64,000 nt of DNA from Psettodes erumei (Eukaryota; Chordata; Actinopteri; Pleuronectiformes; Psettodidae): NCBI GenBank assembly GCA_016785225.1, contig JAFBJZ010000772.1, forward strand, positions 5,179,501-5,243,500. Reading direction: 5' to 3'. The position numbers and the translations under genes were made by a program. Shown piece after piece: positions 51,619 through 61,350 of this stretch (positions are counted from its first letter, which is position 1; each line of letters opens with the position of its first letter). The notes beneath the pieces were generated by a model, which saw only the letters and a program-made list of their open reading frames with translations, searched no databases and was not told the DNA's origin.

Positions 51619-51643
51619 GGGGGTGGGGGCAGTCCAGGGGAGG
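51619..51643 (+). repeat. Canonical G-quadruplex motif
   Basis: Seven Gs, one T, five Gs, a seven-base spacer (cagtcca) and four Gs fit the GGG-N1-7 fourfold pattern on the plus strand. An agtccag word flanks the G-tract on both sides (51607 and 51632), suggesting a small local duplication. In a minus-strand transcript this would be C-rich in the RNA and G-rich in the displaced strand. Confidence 0.65.
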
Positions 51644-52417
51644 TAAAAGCGGGGTACGAGTCCTTTCCAAAACTCTCACTCCTAGAAAAACACAAATCAG
51701 TCATTCATTCTCCTCCTCCCTTGATGCTCTGGCCCTCACTCACTCACTCAGCCAAGGAAGTGATCAGTGACTGCTGTTTAACTGAAGGTCGAGGCAGGCC
51801 CTGTCTTGTACACAGGCTCACTCACGGATGGCGTCACTATGGAAAATTCATGTCTGTCCAGAATTTCAGTCCTGTATCCTATCAGTATCTTCGAGCCTCT
51901 CTGATCTCTGATAAAGTCAAGTGAAGTGCACAGCGGAGGAAAGCGTTCCACCGATGTTCTTTTATCAAGCTTACGAGGCCTCAACTGTTGACACATACAC
52001 ATGTGGTCGTAAAACACATTGTGTACATATTGTCGCAGATGTTTAGGGAAGCTTAAACAGAACTGGGACGCGATCCCTTTTTCAAGGGGCATCGCGGTCA
52101 CTTTGACGTCCTTATGGACTTGATCACATTTAATAAGTTAGATCATTTTCCAGGAGCATATCCTCATTTCCCTTAAGTAGGCTGCTCTCTCCTCTTTTTC
52201 CGTATTAGTATCCATCTATGAATATGAATGAAAGCTTGTCAAAGAAATTCCATATCACTTCATTTTCCAAGCTGATTGCTGTTGCTGAAGCATTCCAGAC
52301 GGGTGCATGTCATTACGTCTGCCTAATCCCACATTAGTCTCCATTATTGAGACATGGCTTAATGGTTCCACTATCTCCACAAATTGGCCTACTGCTCTTT
52401 CCCTCCTTTTCTCTTCC
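51644..52417. other. Intronic sequence without a recognisable gene
   Basis: A 107-codon minus ORF at 51778-52101 has no domain. Nothing else was recognised. Confidence 0.5.

Positions 52418-52458
<41 letters not shown>
52418..52458. repeat. (CT)n-(CA)n compound microsatellite
   Basis: Eleven CT units change at one base to about ten CA units. Confidence 0.95.
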
Positions 52459-52776
52459 GGGTAAGACCTCTGTGCCGAAATGCAAACAAACTCGCACACG
52501 CCGTCACGCGCGTGATTTCAGTTCATATATGGCTTTATCTTCGTGTACCCCTTCTCGAGTCACTGAACGCATGCGGGACTTTTGAGTGGCCTGTGAAACG
52601 TGAAGCTCGTAATGTCGGCCGCATATGACACACATTTCACCGTGTGATTTACTGGTCAGCAGTTCCTGCTGAAACCCACCCAGCATCACAGAATGAATGG
52701 AATGAAATCTAAACATAAATCAGCTCATGGGGTTACTCCGTAAGGCCAGACTCCACTTTAGGGAATTCAGACCGTG

Positions 52777-52834
52777 CACACGCACACAATAGCACGCACA
52801 AACACACACACACATACACACACACACACACACT
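52777..52834. repeat. Imperfect CA microsatellite
   Basis: CA arrays interrupted by ACGC, ATAG, AAAC and ATAC. Confidence 0.9.
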
Positions 52835-53333
52835 AACTACTAAAGCCAGGGATGGATATGCTGTAGAAAAGACATGACTTGCCAGATATATTGTGGCTTT
52901 TACTGCTGTTGGCTTGTGTTCCACTTAACGCCCTTTACTTTTACACACACAGTATATCACTCAGCTGTCGCTCAGTGAGCCAGTGGGTCACTGTGGAAAG
53001 ACCGAATGTCACTGGAGCTGGGGTCAACAGGCAGGGCAGACAGAGTGCTGGATCACATCTGGGTTACTGGAATATCACATCAACCTTGTGACTGTTGCAG
53101 GTCACATTTTCACATGTGCATACAGGTTGCACAACATTTCTTGGGCTGTTTTCCTATTATTTAAGAAAAGAAGCTGTCAAATGTTAAATACATAAAAGGT
53201 TTCATTCAAATCAGAAACAAAGCAACCTACATAGAACACTATAAATATACACATACACAATAAGATTCAATACACTATGCCATGTTCTGTGGAGCACGAG
53301 TTCTCTCCATTGCTATAACTAAAACAGATACGG

Positions 53334-53446
53334 TGTACATCCATGGCCTATTTTGAAAAGGTTTATTCTGAACCATTGGTAATGTTAAATTAAAAGCATA
53401 TTTTGTAATTCCAGTTATTTTCTTCATGGCTTCATGCTTTGACTGA
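53334..53446 (+). repeat. Dispersed repeat, copy B
   Basis: Same-orientation partner of 20323-20425, sharing the blocks ccatgg, ttttgaaa, ttattctgaacc, attggtaatgtt, attttgtaa, ttattttc and atggcttcatg…tttgac. It is slightly longer than copy A through ttccag. It is followed within ten bases by the small palindrome at 53456-53513. Family not identified. Confidence 0.6.
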
Positions 53447-53455
53447 GTCAAAAAT

Positions 53456-53513
53456 ACACTGATCTGCCACAACATGTAGACACACTATGAGTTTTAATGT
53501 TGCTGATCACTGT
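53456..53513. repeat. Palindrome resembling two fused transposon ends
   Basis: The left arm acactgatctgccacaacat (53456-53475) pairs with the right arm atgttgctgatcactgt (53497-53513), with two or three unpaired bases, across about 20 bases. The ends resemble the CTGATC-GCCACAACATTAAAAC terminus of a dispersed fish DNA transposon (from memory, family uncertain). The structure fits a copy reduced to its two inverted ends. Confidence 0.4.
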
Positions 53514-55466
53514 CCTCTATGCACAAAGTATCAAGTATCCAGTTTATACTCACATAAACTTCAATACTAATACTTGCATGTGGACCAACCAGGGAGGACA
53601 AGAGTAGTCTGTGGAGGCATGGTGGCACATGCAGTGGACAGCAGCTGACTGATCCCCCGGGGGTGGGGGCTGAGTCATCCAGCTGAGCAAACAGATGAGC
53701 CTGCAGTCCAGACTCTTCCAATAAGCTCAGCTCTCAGCTAACACATGGACTGACACAAATGGGGGGGGGGTGTTAGGAATTGGCAAGCGTCCCCAAAATG
53801 CAAAGTCCTAATGAGGTTGTGCAGGTAGTACAACACCCTACCCTTAAGCTGATCCCCTGAAAGTCCTGAGTGTTTTTAACATTTTTGTAGTGAATCCAAT
53901 TTGACAAATTTAACAGCCTTTTTTTCTCAGTAGAAAAACTAAGAATTCACATTAATCTGAGTTGTGTAGACATATTCGCTGTTGTTGCACAAACTCTCTA
54001 TTGGAGCGGTCACATGAACAGACGTGATGGTATTCAAGAAAATTGCCTCTTTTCTGAGAACTATGCTATTGGGCAGAACAACTTTTCTGAGGAACTTTTC
54101 TTTCTCCAAATGCAAATTGTTCATCCTAACATTAATAAAAGCATACTCTGGCTGCAGAAAACCAACGATTAGGGTTAGTACTACATGTCCACAAGCCAGG
54201 CAGAATGGAAAAAATCTAATTTTTGGGCCATCGTGGTCTTATTAGGGCCAGTTTGTCTGTTCTGGCATGAAAGAGTGTCAGAATGACGCTTTAGGTTGGA
54301 CCTTCCTCCTGTAGCTGCAAGGCACGGCTGGTTAGATATAATTAAAAACATCACACCTTCCAGTTGTAATTTAACCCATGACTGCACACGAGACGCACAG
54401 AAATATGCTCACACACTGAACGAGATCTGCAACACTGTTATATCTGGTTTCGAAAGTTCTGTCAACACTACAGCTCCCGTGTGCACAGGGTGATTGCTGC
54501 TCCTCTCTTAAGATCGGCACGGTGACTCAGAGCCCAGCAGCGCTGCCAGTGACTGATGTGTGTTTGTGTGCCCGAGGTGTGCCACTGATGCTAGTGCAGA
54601 GAACCGCCTTAGCAAGTGGAATTATCTCACCCAAATAGCAGAACATTTTTCCTCGTTTAATGAAAAATAAGCCCTCAAGGCTTAGTAGGAAACTACATGA
54701 CTTGTTAGGAAGGGGTGTTTTTTTTAGCAGAGAGGGCCTGTGAAAACAGCTGAGAATTGATACAGGGCAACCATCAACAGAGCTGGAACATTAGTGTGGA
54801 ACATTAATTCAATTCTAACCAGTTTTGTGCATTACTGTATTAAACCTGCATCAGGATTCTGGATTCAAGATGCAGATCGCACACGCATATTACCTTTTGC
54901 CTCGTTGTTGACTACATACCATAACAGTGACCGTAACATCACAGTTACAATCCCACATCTGGCCACAACTAAAAGCATGTGTCCTTGTTAAAAAAATTCT
55001 TTAAAAAAAAAAGGATGCTGGACTAATTTTACCATATGCTGTTTTGAATGAGAGTATCGGTTAAATGCTGTAATTGAAAATAAAATTCACACAGGTAGGT
55101 CCAGGCCATTTCATAAATCAAACGGACATGCAGTGATTCTGACTGGGAGCAGAGAAAGTATATTATCATGACTGTAGAGCACAGAAGTTGCAGTACACAA
55201 GTGCGATTCCACTAGTGGCCAAACCCCTCCACACAGACCACTTCTGCCTGACACGTGCAAAGTGAGGAAAGATTTAGTCCCATAAGGAATCTCAGAATCT
55301 CCTTGGTAGCAAATAAGCCATAAAATGCAGAGGCAAAAATCTCCGGCATCTGCTTTTCAAAAGGGCCATAAGGGAGTCTCGACTTTCTCTTGGTTATATA
55401 AACAATGGAGCTTTAAAGTCCAAATGCCTTTAACAGTACAGCTACTGCCGGCCGCTTTGACCGGTT
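53514..55466. other. Intronic sequence without a recognisable gene
   Basis: A G-run (53761-53770) and short ORFs only. Confidence 0.5.
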
Positions 55467-55489
55467 CCTCCCTCCCTCCCTCCCTCCTT
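55467..55489. repeat. (CCCT)n tetranucleotide repeat
   Basis: Five CCCT-type units after ccggttcct. Confidence 0.9.
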
Positions 55490-56054
55490 GCACAAACTTA
55501 CCCTATAGGCCACATTGGCTGAGTAAAGCTGTGTCCTAAAATGACCAAGGGCCAAAATTCCTAATAGGTTTGTAACTATAGGCTTAGCAAGTATAAACAT
55601 TTTCAGCATTGATTTATTAAAAAAATGGTTGACGTAAGACATGACTGCATCAAGGTCTAATAAAGTTGCAGGAATGACTAAATGACGGGGGGGGGTGTAA
55701 AGGTTACACGCAGAATTAACGTTGGCAGAAAAGGCTACATAAAGGATTTACGAGAAAATTAAATACAAAAGCAATAGAGAGGGTGAGAGAGGAGGAGCAA
55801 TGTCATGCTCCTTTGAACGTTCCCAGCCTGAGAAAAGACAACACCAGCTCTTATTAAATTTGTTTACATCTTTCAAGCAACTTATTGTTTTTTTACAAGG
55901 CCAAGAACTTTCTCCACAGCAGAAAAATGAGCTTTGCTTTTATTTGAGAGCAACGGGGGAAAGCGAGCATTTCCCTCGATGTGAGCCAGCAAGCATTTTA
56001 TTAGAAGTGATAGTACATGTGTCATTGCATGTGTGTGTGGGTGGGTGGGAGATC

Positions 56055-56084
56055 GTGTGAGTGTGTGTGTGTGTGTGTGTGTGT
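56055..56084. repeat. (GT)n microsatellite
   Basis: About fourteen GT units with a gtgtga lead-in. Confidence 0.93.
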
Positions 56085-57462
56085 TTACACAGCTGGAAGT
56101 CGAGAGCGGAATCACTTCACCTGGCGGTGGTTCCCGGGGTGTCCGCTGTGATTCCATTAAAAGACAGACAGGCTCTGGCACCCACTCCAGAAAACAAGAG
56201 GACTTCACTTACCAAAATATCCCTGCATTAGGGCTCAAAAAGCGGGCCAAATCCCTAAAAAACCCCTGCTGAATTCACTTAGGGGGCAAATGGTTCCCTC
56301 TCTAAACTCCTGATAGCTGATTGCTCTGGCAGGGTTCAGGTGGATCTGCTGAGTGGCCTCGAGCCCAGTTTCCACTCCATTCAAGTTTCCACCCAGACCT
56401 AGACTTGCCTCCACACCTCCCCTCTCGTCTCCCCTGCTCTCATTCCAACCCACCCTTCTTCACATCCTCCTCCTTGGGCCAGTCCAAAGGCCAAAAAACC
56501 CTCACGCCAAATTTAATGTAACCTCCATATCAGAAGGTGTGTAAGTGCTTATCTATTGGACGTTCTCTGCTCTCTCTTCCTCCTCACACTTTCCACTAAA
56601 TGTGATTCACCAATGAGGAGATATCACGCAGAGCGCAGTTGTGGTGGAGATCAAACTGAACTCAACTACCCTGCTTGGGTTTGTTTATCCGTCTCGCTAA
56701 TAGTTCTTCTGAGTCACGGTCTGAGATGCAGGACAGCCTGGTCCAGCATAACTTTATCGACCCCGGGCCAACCTCAGCAGCACAACACCCAGCATGTCTT
56801 CTTTCCTGTTTCCTTGAAAAAAAGGAGGCCTTATTGAGGCCCAGGGCTCCCTCTTGTCTCCACACACACTTAGACAAGCATGCACACCCCTAATCACACC
56901 GTGTACATAAGCGCACATGCTCACAGACATCAACATATCCAAATACGCAAGCGCGTGCCTTGCCCTGCAGTCTGCCGAGCATGAGCCCGAGCATTCTACT
57001 CACTAATCTTCTGGTCACTGTCCTGCAGTCAACAGAAATGAAGTGGGGAGACCAGAACCAATTAGCTGTGAGGCTTAAGCGGGGAAAAGTGCTACAGTGA
57101 AGGCACATGCTGCGGTCCAGCAGGGCCTGTAATTTGGATCAAAGCAGCAGAAAATGGACCAAGTCTCTGTTTCATTAGCCTGCTGTCCGAGCCCTGCTCT
57201 GTTTACAGGCCTGATTGAGCTGCACTCAAAGCAGATCACTGGCTGCTCGCTTATCGTCTGTGCGTTGTCAAGACCAATAAAACGCACATCCATACATAGA
57301 CAAGCTGCCAGATCCTGCAGGGGAAAACAGTGGCATGGTTCACAGACCAGTGCACTCTTGCATGTAATTAAAACAAAGACCAAGCTACTAAAATCACAGC
57401 ATCAGATTCACACACACACTGCGGGAGGTGGGATGAGGAATTAAAGCGATAACTGCACCCAC
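56085..57462. other. Intronic sequence without a recognisable gene
   Basis: Donor-like gtaagtgaag on the minus strand at 56210 follows an open but domainless stretch with a poor acceptor, so no exon is called. ORFs overlap on both strands. Confidence 0.5.
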
Positions 57463-57486
57463 GCAGGCAGACAGACAGACAGACAT
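57463..57486. repeat. (CAGA)n tetranucleotide repeat
   Basis: Five CAGA/ACAG units after gcagg. Confidence 0.92.
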
Positions 57487-59730
57487 CTCCTTGGTTTTAC
57501 TTATTGGATAGAAAGACATCAACAACTTTTTGTAAGGGAAGATTCAGTTCATACCTTTGTGGTCTTTGGTCTTTGGCTAATCAGTCGAGGCAAGGGTCAC
57601 AACTGGAGCTGGAGAACACAAAAGGAGAAATATGTTACACAGCTGTAGCCAGAGGCTGCCAATAAACTGGGTCATCCAACAGCCATTTACAGAAATCTAC
57701 AGTACCAATTTCTGCAGCTGTAAAATTAGATTGACCTCATCCATTGGTGATGTAAAAGCAACGTGAGCTGAGTTCAAAGGGTAGCTGCAACATCGTTTCA
57801 CTGCATTTAAGAGGTTGCTTACATTGGTCTTCACGAGACCATCAAGATCAGCGATATCATTTATAATTTACTATTATTTATTATGACTGCTGTCTTTTTC
57901 TATTATTTCAAATAATAAACCCTCAGTCCTCTTAAACTGGAAAAAAAAACACCAAAACTTTTGTATCCTTCCTCTCTCACCACAAACTTCCCCGCATGCA
58001 GACAGGCAGAGGGTGTAATCTTCGGTAATCATAAACATTTGGCAGGACTTTGCAACAGAGACGAACATGTTAAAAAAAATGTGGAAACTGGGATGATTTA
58101 GAACAGGACTGAGCAAGACCCACTATCATAAAACAGTGGGGTAAATCCTCCTTGTTCCTGTGGGCCAATTTGCATTGCAGCCAGTAGTTGCATACAACAC
58201 ACTAAACAAACAAATAAATCAGCAGCGTCAACTTATCCGAGCAACTGAGAACAAGTTTTGACACCTTTGGCAAACAGACCGACATATGACCTGTCATGTT
58301 CACTTACTCCGTGGAAAATTAGATGAGTGGTGGTGGAAGCTACGGGCAACATGACCAAATTTACCAGTAACTGTCAAAGCATTATCTTGATATGGTGAAA
58401 AGTTCTGAGATTGGAAAAAGATATGTACCGAGTTAAATGTTTGAACTATAAACTGTCATATAAAAGATGACAGTAACAATAACTTAAGTGGAGAAGTACA
58501 ACAAAGAGAACTACTATTTTTTCCCCTGAAAGGGCACATATCGCTGCACATGTTCCCATCCTTGCAATCTGGTAAAGCACTTTTTTTCCCAGTAGACTTC
58601 TACAGCCAAATACGTTGCTATTTGGTGTGCATACCTAAACCAATGGATCAACAGTTGAGCAAAGTACTCTCATTCAGATCCACACAAAGCGGGCCAAAAG
58701 TTATTCAGGCTCATCTATTTACATTTTGAACTACAATTACATCTGTAATTTGGCAGAAAAAAAAGAGGCAACAAGCCTGACACCATGTTTTGTAACAACT
58801 TGTTGAACTGCAGGTGTCACATGCAACTGAGAGGCAACACATTTCCAAAGCTCTGCTCAACAGTGGGTCTTTCTTGAATTTTCTCATTGCACTCTTTTAG
58901 CAGATTAAGCAACAAATGAAAGCTTCTTGGAGTTTCCTACAATCCAGGTTCCCCAGAAATCAATATCTTCATGTGACACTCACAAGTGGTCTGTGGCTCA
59001 TATCAAAGGGCTCTGATGATTGAGATGCGCAGCCCAAACACCTGCACAAATTCCATTTCAGCAAGATCTGCACTAAGTGCCTACAGTTCTGCACCGAACT
59101 GTGGCGAGGGTAAACACTGTGGCACGTGTCTCAACTTAGACTCTGGGAAATATCTCGAGAATACAATGTGCGCACACACTCGTACACTGTACAGATGCAT
59201 ATAAAACATACGTGCACGCTGTTGCCAGACAGACCTTGTGCAGTCCTGTTTTGATAGGCAATGGGCTGAGTGCTGGAGATGAGGATGTGTGTGAAAGATT
59301 GGGACCGCTCAGAAGCCGCTGTGCATGAAGCCTTGGAACGCACACATGGAACACGTAATTGAATGAGAAACAGTCTCTCACCGGATCAAGACAGTTTTCT
59401 GGCACAGTAATGAAAGTATGAGGTCGGTGCAGACTTTAAGTTTTCTGCTGCCTTCATTCTGTTTGCAGCGCGTTTCCTCGGTGAGACCTTTTGAGTGCTC
59501 ACTCTGCATCCTCCCTGTGCCAAAGCATGCATAATGTCATGGACCTGCTTTGTTCGCTACTTTACAAAAAGTATAAATCAGATCTAATAAAGAGTGGGAA
59601 AGACCTGTTTTCAGGAGCAAGAGAGACAGAGAGATTGGCAGGAATGCTTGACTGTGCTCCTGCTGCTACTCTCCCTCTCCAGTGTCGCCGGTCTGCTGCC
59701 AAGATGGACAAGTGCTGGTTTCAGATCTGA

Positions 59731-59732
<2 letters not shown>
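57487..59732. other. Intronic sequence without a recognisable gene
   Basis: AT-rich with no ORF above 89 codons. A donor-like gtaagtgaac on the minus strand near 58308 lacks a convincing partner acceptor. No element was recognised. Confidence 0.5.

Positions 59733-59768
<36 letters not shown>
59733..59768. repeat. (CA)18 microsatellite
   Basis: Uninterrupted CA dinucleotides between gatcg and ctcgcag. Confidence 0.97.
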
Positions 59769-59770
<2 letters not shown>

Positions 59771-60599
59771 GCAGACAGCCTTCTCTCTGCTTGGCTTCTC
59801 GACGCACCCCGACACTATAGCTGCCATTCACACTTACATAAACCACAGGCTGCCATGAGGAATGACTCAGTGGCATGCTGATAAATATCTCAGCAAGAGG
59901 TGCAACAGTAACATGCGCACAAACAAATAAATGGTAATGTGTACACCAGACAAGGGCTGACATTGTGACATAGTGACAAGTGATTTACAATCCATGGCCA
60001 CAGAGAAATAAACCATATGTGTGAACAAGTTCTTAGTTTTACTTGATTTTTGGAAGCTGGCTGCCACAATCAACAGAACATATCTCATTCGACTGTCTCC
60101 CTGGAAAGTTTTAATTATTTCGAAGAGGAACCAAAGTAGCAGCCCATTCCCTTACTCGTATGGGAACACTGAAACATGGAAAAGAAAACAAATCTCTGAC
60201 TTCTGCATTTTCCCACAAATGTGATTTGTTTTTCGCCCATAAAGATGATATCACTGTGGCTGTTTATGTGGGCATCAAAATGCCCCAGTGGCTGACATTG
60301 TGTCTCTGATGTCTCATAAAGACAGAAAAATGGACTGTATTAACACTGTTTTAACATTATGGCGTGAACATATGGGGTGGAGAACATTTTTGAATTTACA
60401 AATGAAGATAATTTCTCCATCTAAAATTCACAGAAAATCCAACAAGAAGCACAATGAAGAAAAACACAGAAGTTTTATGATCGTTAAACACTGTATAAGT
60501 GGCATCACGCCTGAAACAACAGATGTAAAAAAAATTCAACTAAATCTTTGGAAGGTGCAATATTAATAACTCACTTTATAACCACTGGGATTTGGTCCA

Positions 60600-60900
60600 C
60601 CTATTAATTCACCTATTGGTACGCTTAATCTTGAATTGGTGGTTAATGCTAGAAAAAGTGTTTGGCGAGCTGAAAAAAATTAACCTCGCGTAACCTTGGC
60701 CCCTCTGTGATGCTGTTTTTCCATTGTGAACGATGAAGACCACAAACAGCAAGGCATTTCTGATTTGGTTATTGATGTACTCTTAGATGACGAATGAGAT
60801 CAATTTTGGCCCAGAAGGCCCTCTTACAAGTGCTGACATGAGACCCAAACTCATGAGTGTTGAGAAGGTAATAGCAGATCTCTGCTTTCTTGGCTGCTAG
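60600..60900 (-). mobile_element. LINE 3' end: zinc-finger-like C-terminus and 3' untranslated part
   Basis: On the minus strand a frame ending at the TAA at 60769-60771 reads CKRAFWAKIDLIRHLRVHQ. The Cys-x12-His-x3-His spacing, the R-A-F core and the D-L-I-R-H-L-R-x-H ending match the zinc finger that closes the ORF of a group of fish LINEs (family knowledge). The first Cys of the expected pair is not present at its place. After the stop, gtggtcttcatcgttcacaatgg resembles the short 3' untranslated segment of the same group. Upstream, the frame is broken by stops. The boundaries are approximate. Confidence 0.5.
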
Positions 60901-61074
60901 CTTCATCATTGCTTTAAAAATTCCGTTGTTTGCGGAGCTTTTTGCAATCTTTCTACAGTGGGTCGCTCAATCACAGCTTTCATTTGTCTCCAAAAACCGT
61001 CAGGCTTTTTATAGAACATTTCAAATTCAACCACAGCCTTGGATGGTCATTTGGATGATTTTGCATGTGTTGTT

Positions 61075-61350
61075 TGTATGGAACCTTGTTCACCTTGTTC
61101 ACCTCTTTGCAGATGACTGTGCTCTCTGCACACAAGATACTGTTGGTTTCCTTTCTTGAGACTGTGATAACTTCAGTCTCAAAATTATGAAAAAGATGCA
61201 GTCCACCAACCTCCTCCAATGAAACCCATTGTGAAGCCATGTTTCACTCAAAATGCTGTTAAACTATTCATCTTAGCAGTATACATTTACAGAAAAGAAA
61301 CAAACATAAACAAGGAGCGAAGTTTGGTAAAGCAACCAAAGATAATGTCA
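61075..61350 (+). mobile_element. LINE reverse transcriptase fragment, in opposite orientation to the LINE 3' end
   Basis: The plus strand reads LFADDCAL at 61103-61126, the reverse transcriptase active-site box (two catalytic Asp) in its LINE form. After a stop (61157-61159) the same frame continues as DCDNFSLKI and a Lys-Lys-rich stretch. With one-base shifts, a His-Gln-Pro-Pro-Pro segment (about 61205-61220), an N-A-V-K-x-F-I segment (61250-61275) and an N-K-E segment (about 61308-61318) follow in the order expected for this domain. The stop and shifts show the copy is dead. Together with 60600-60900 it looks like one element with an inverted 5' part. Confidence 0.58.

Noticed and set aside
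56160..56280. Minus-strand gtaagtgaag donor at 56210 with an open frame upstream
   Set aside because: The only nearby AG lacks a pyrimidine tract, so no exon can be bounded.
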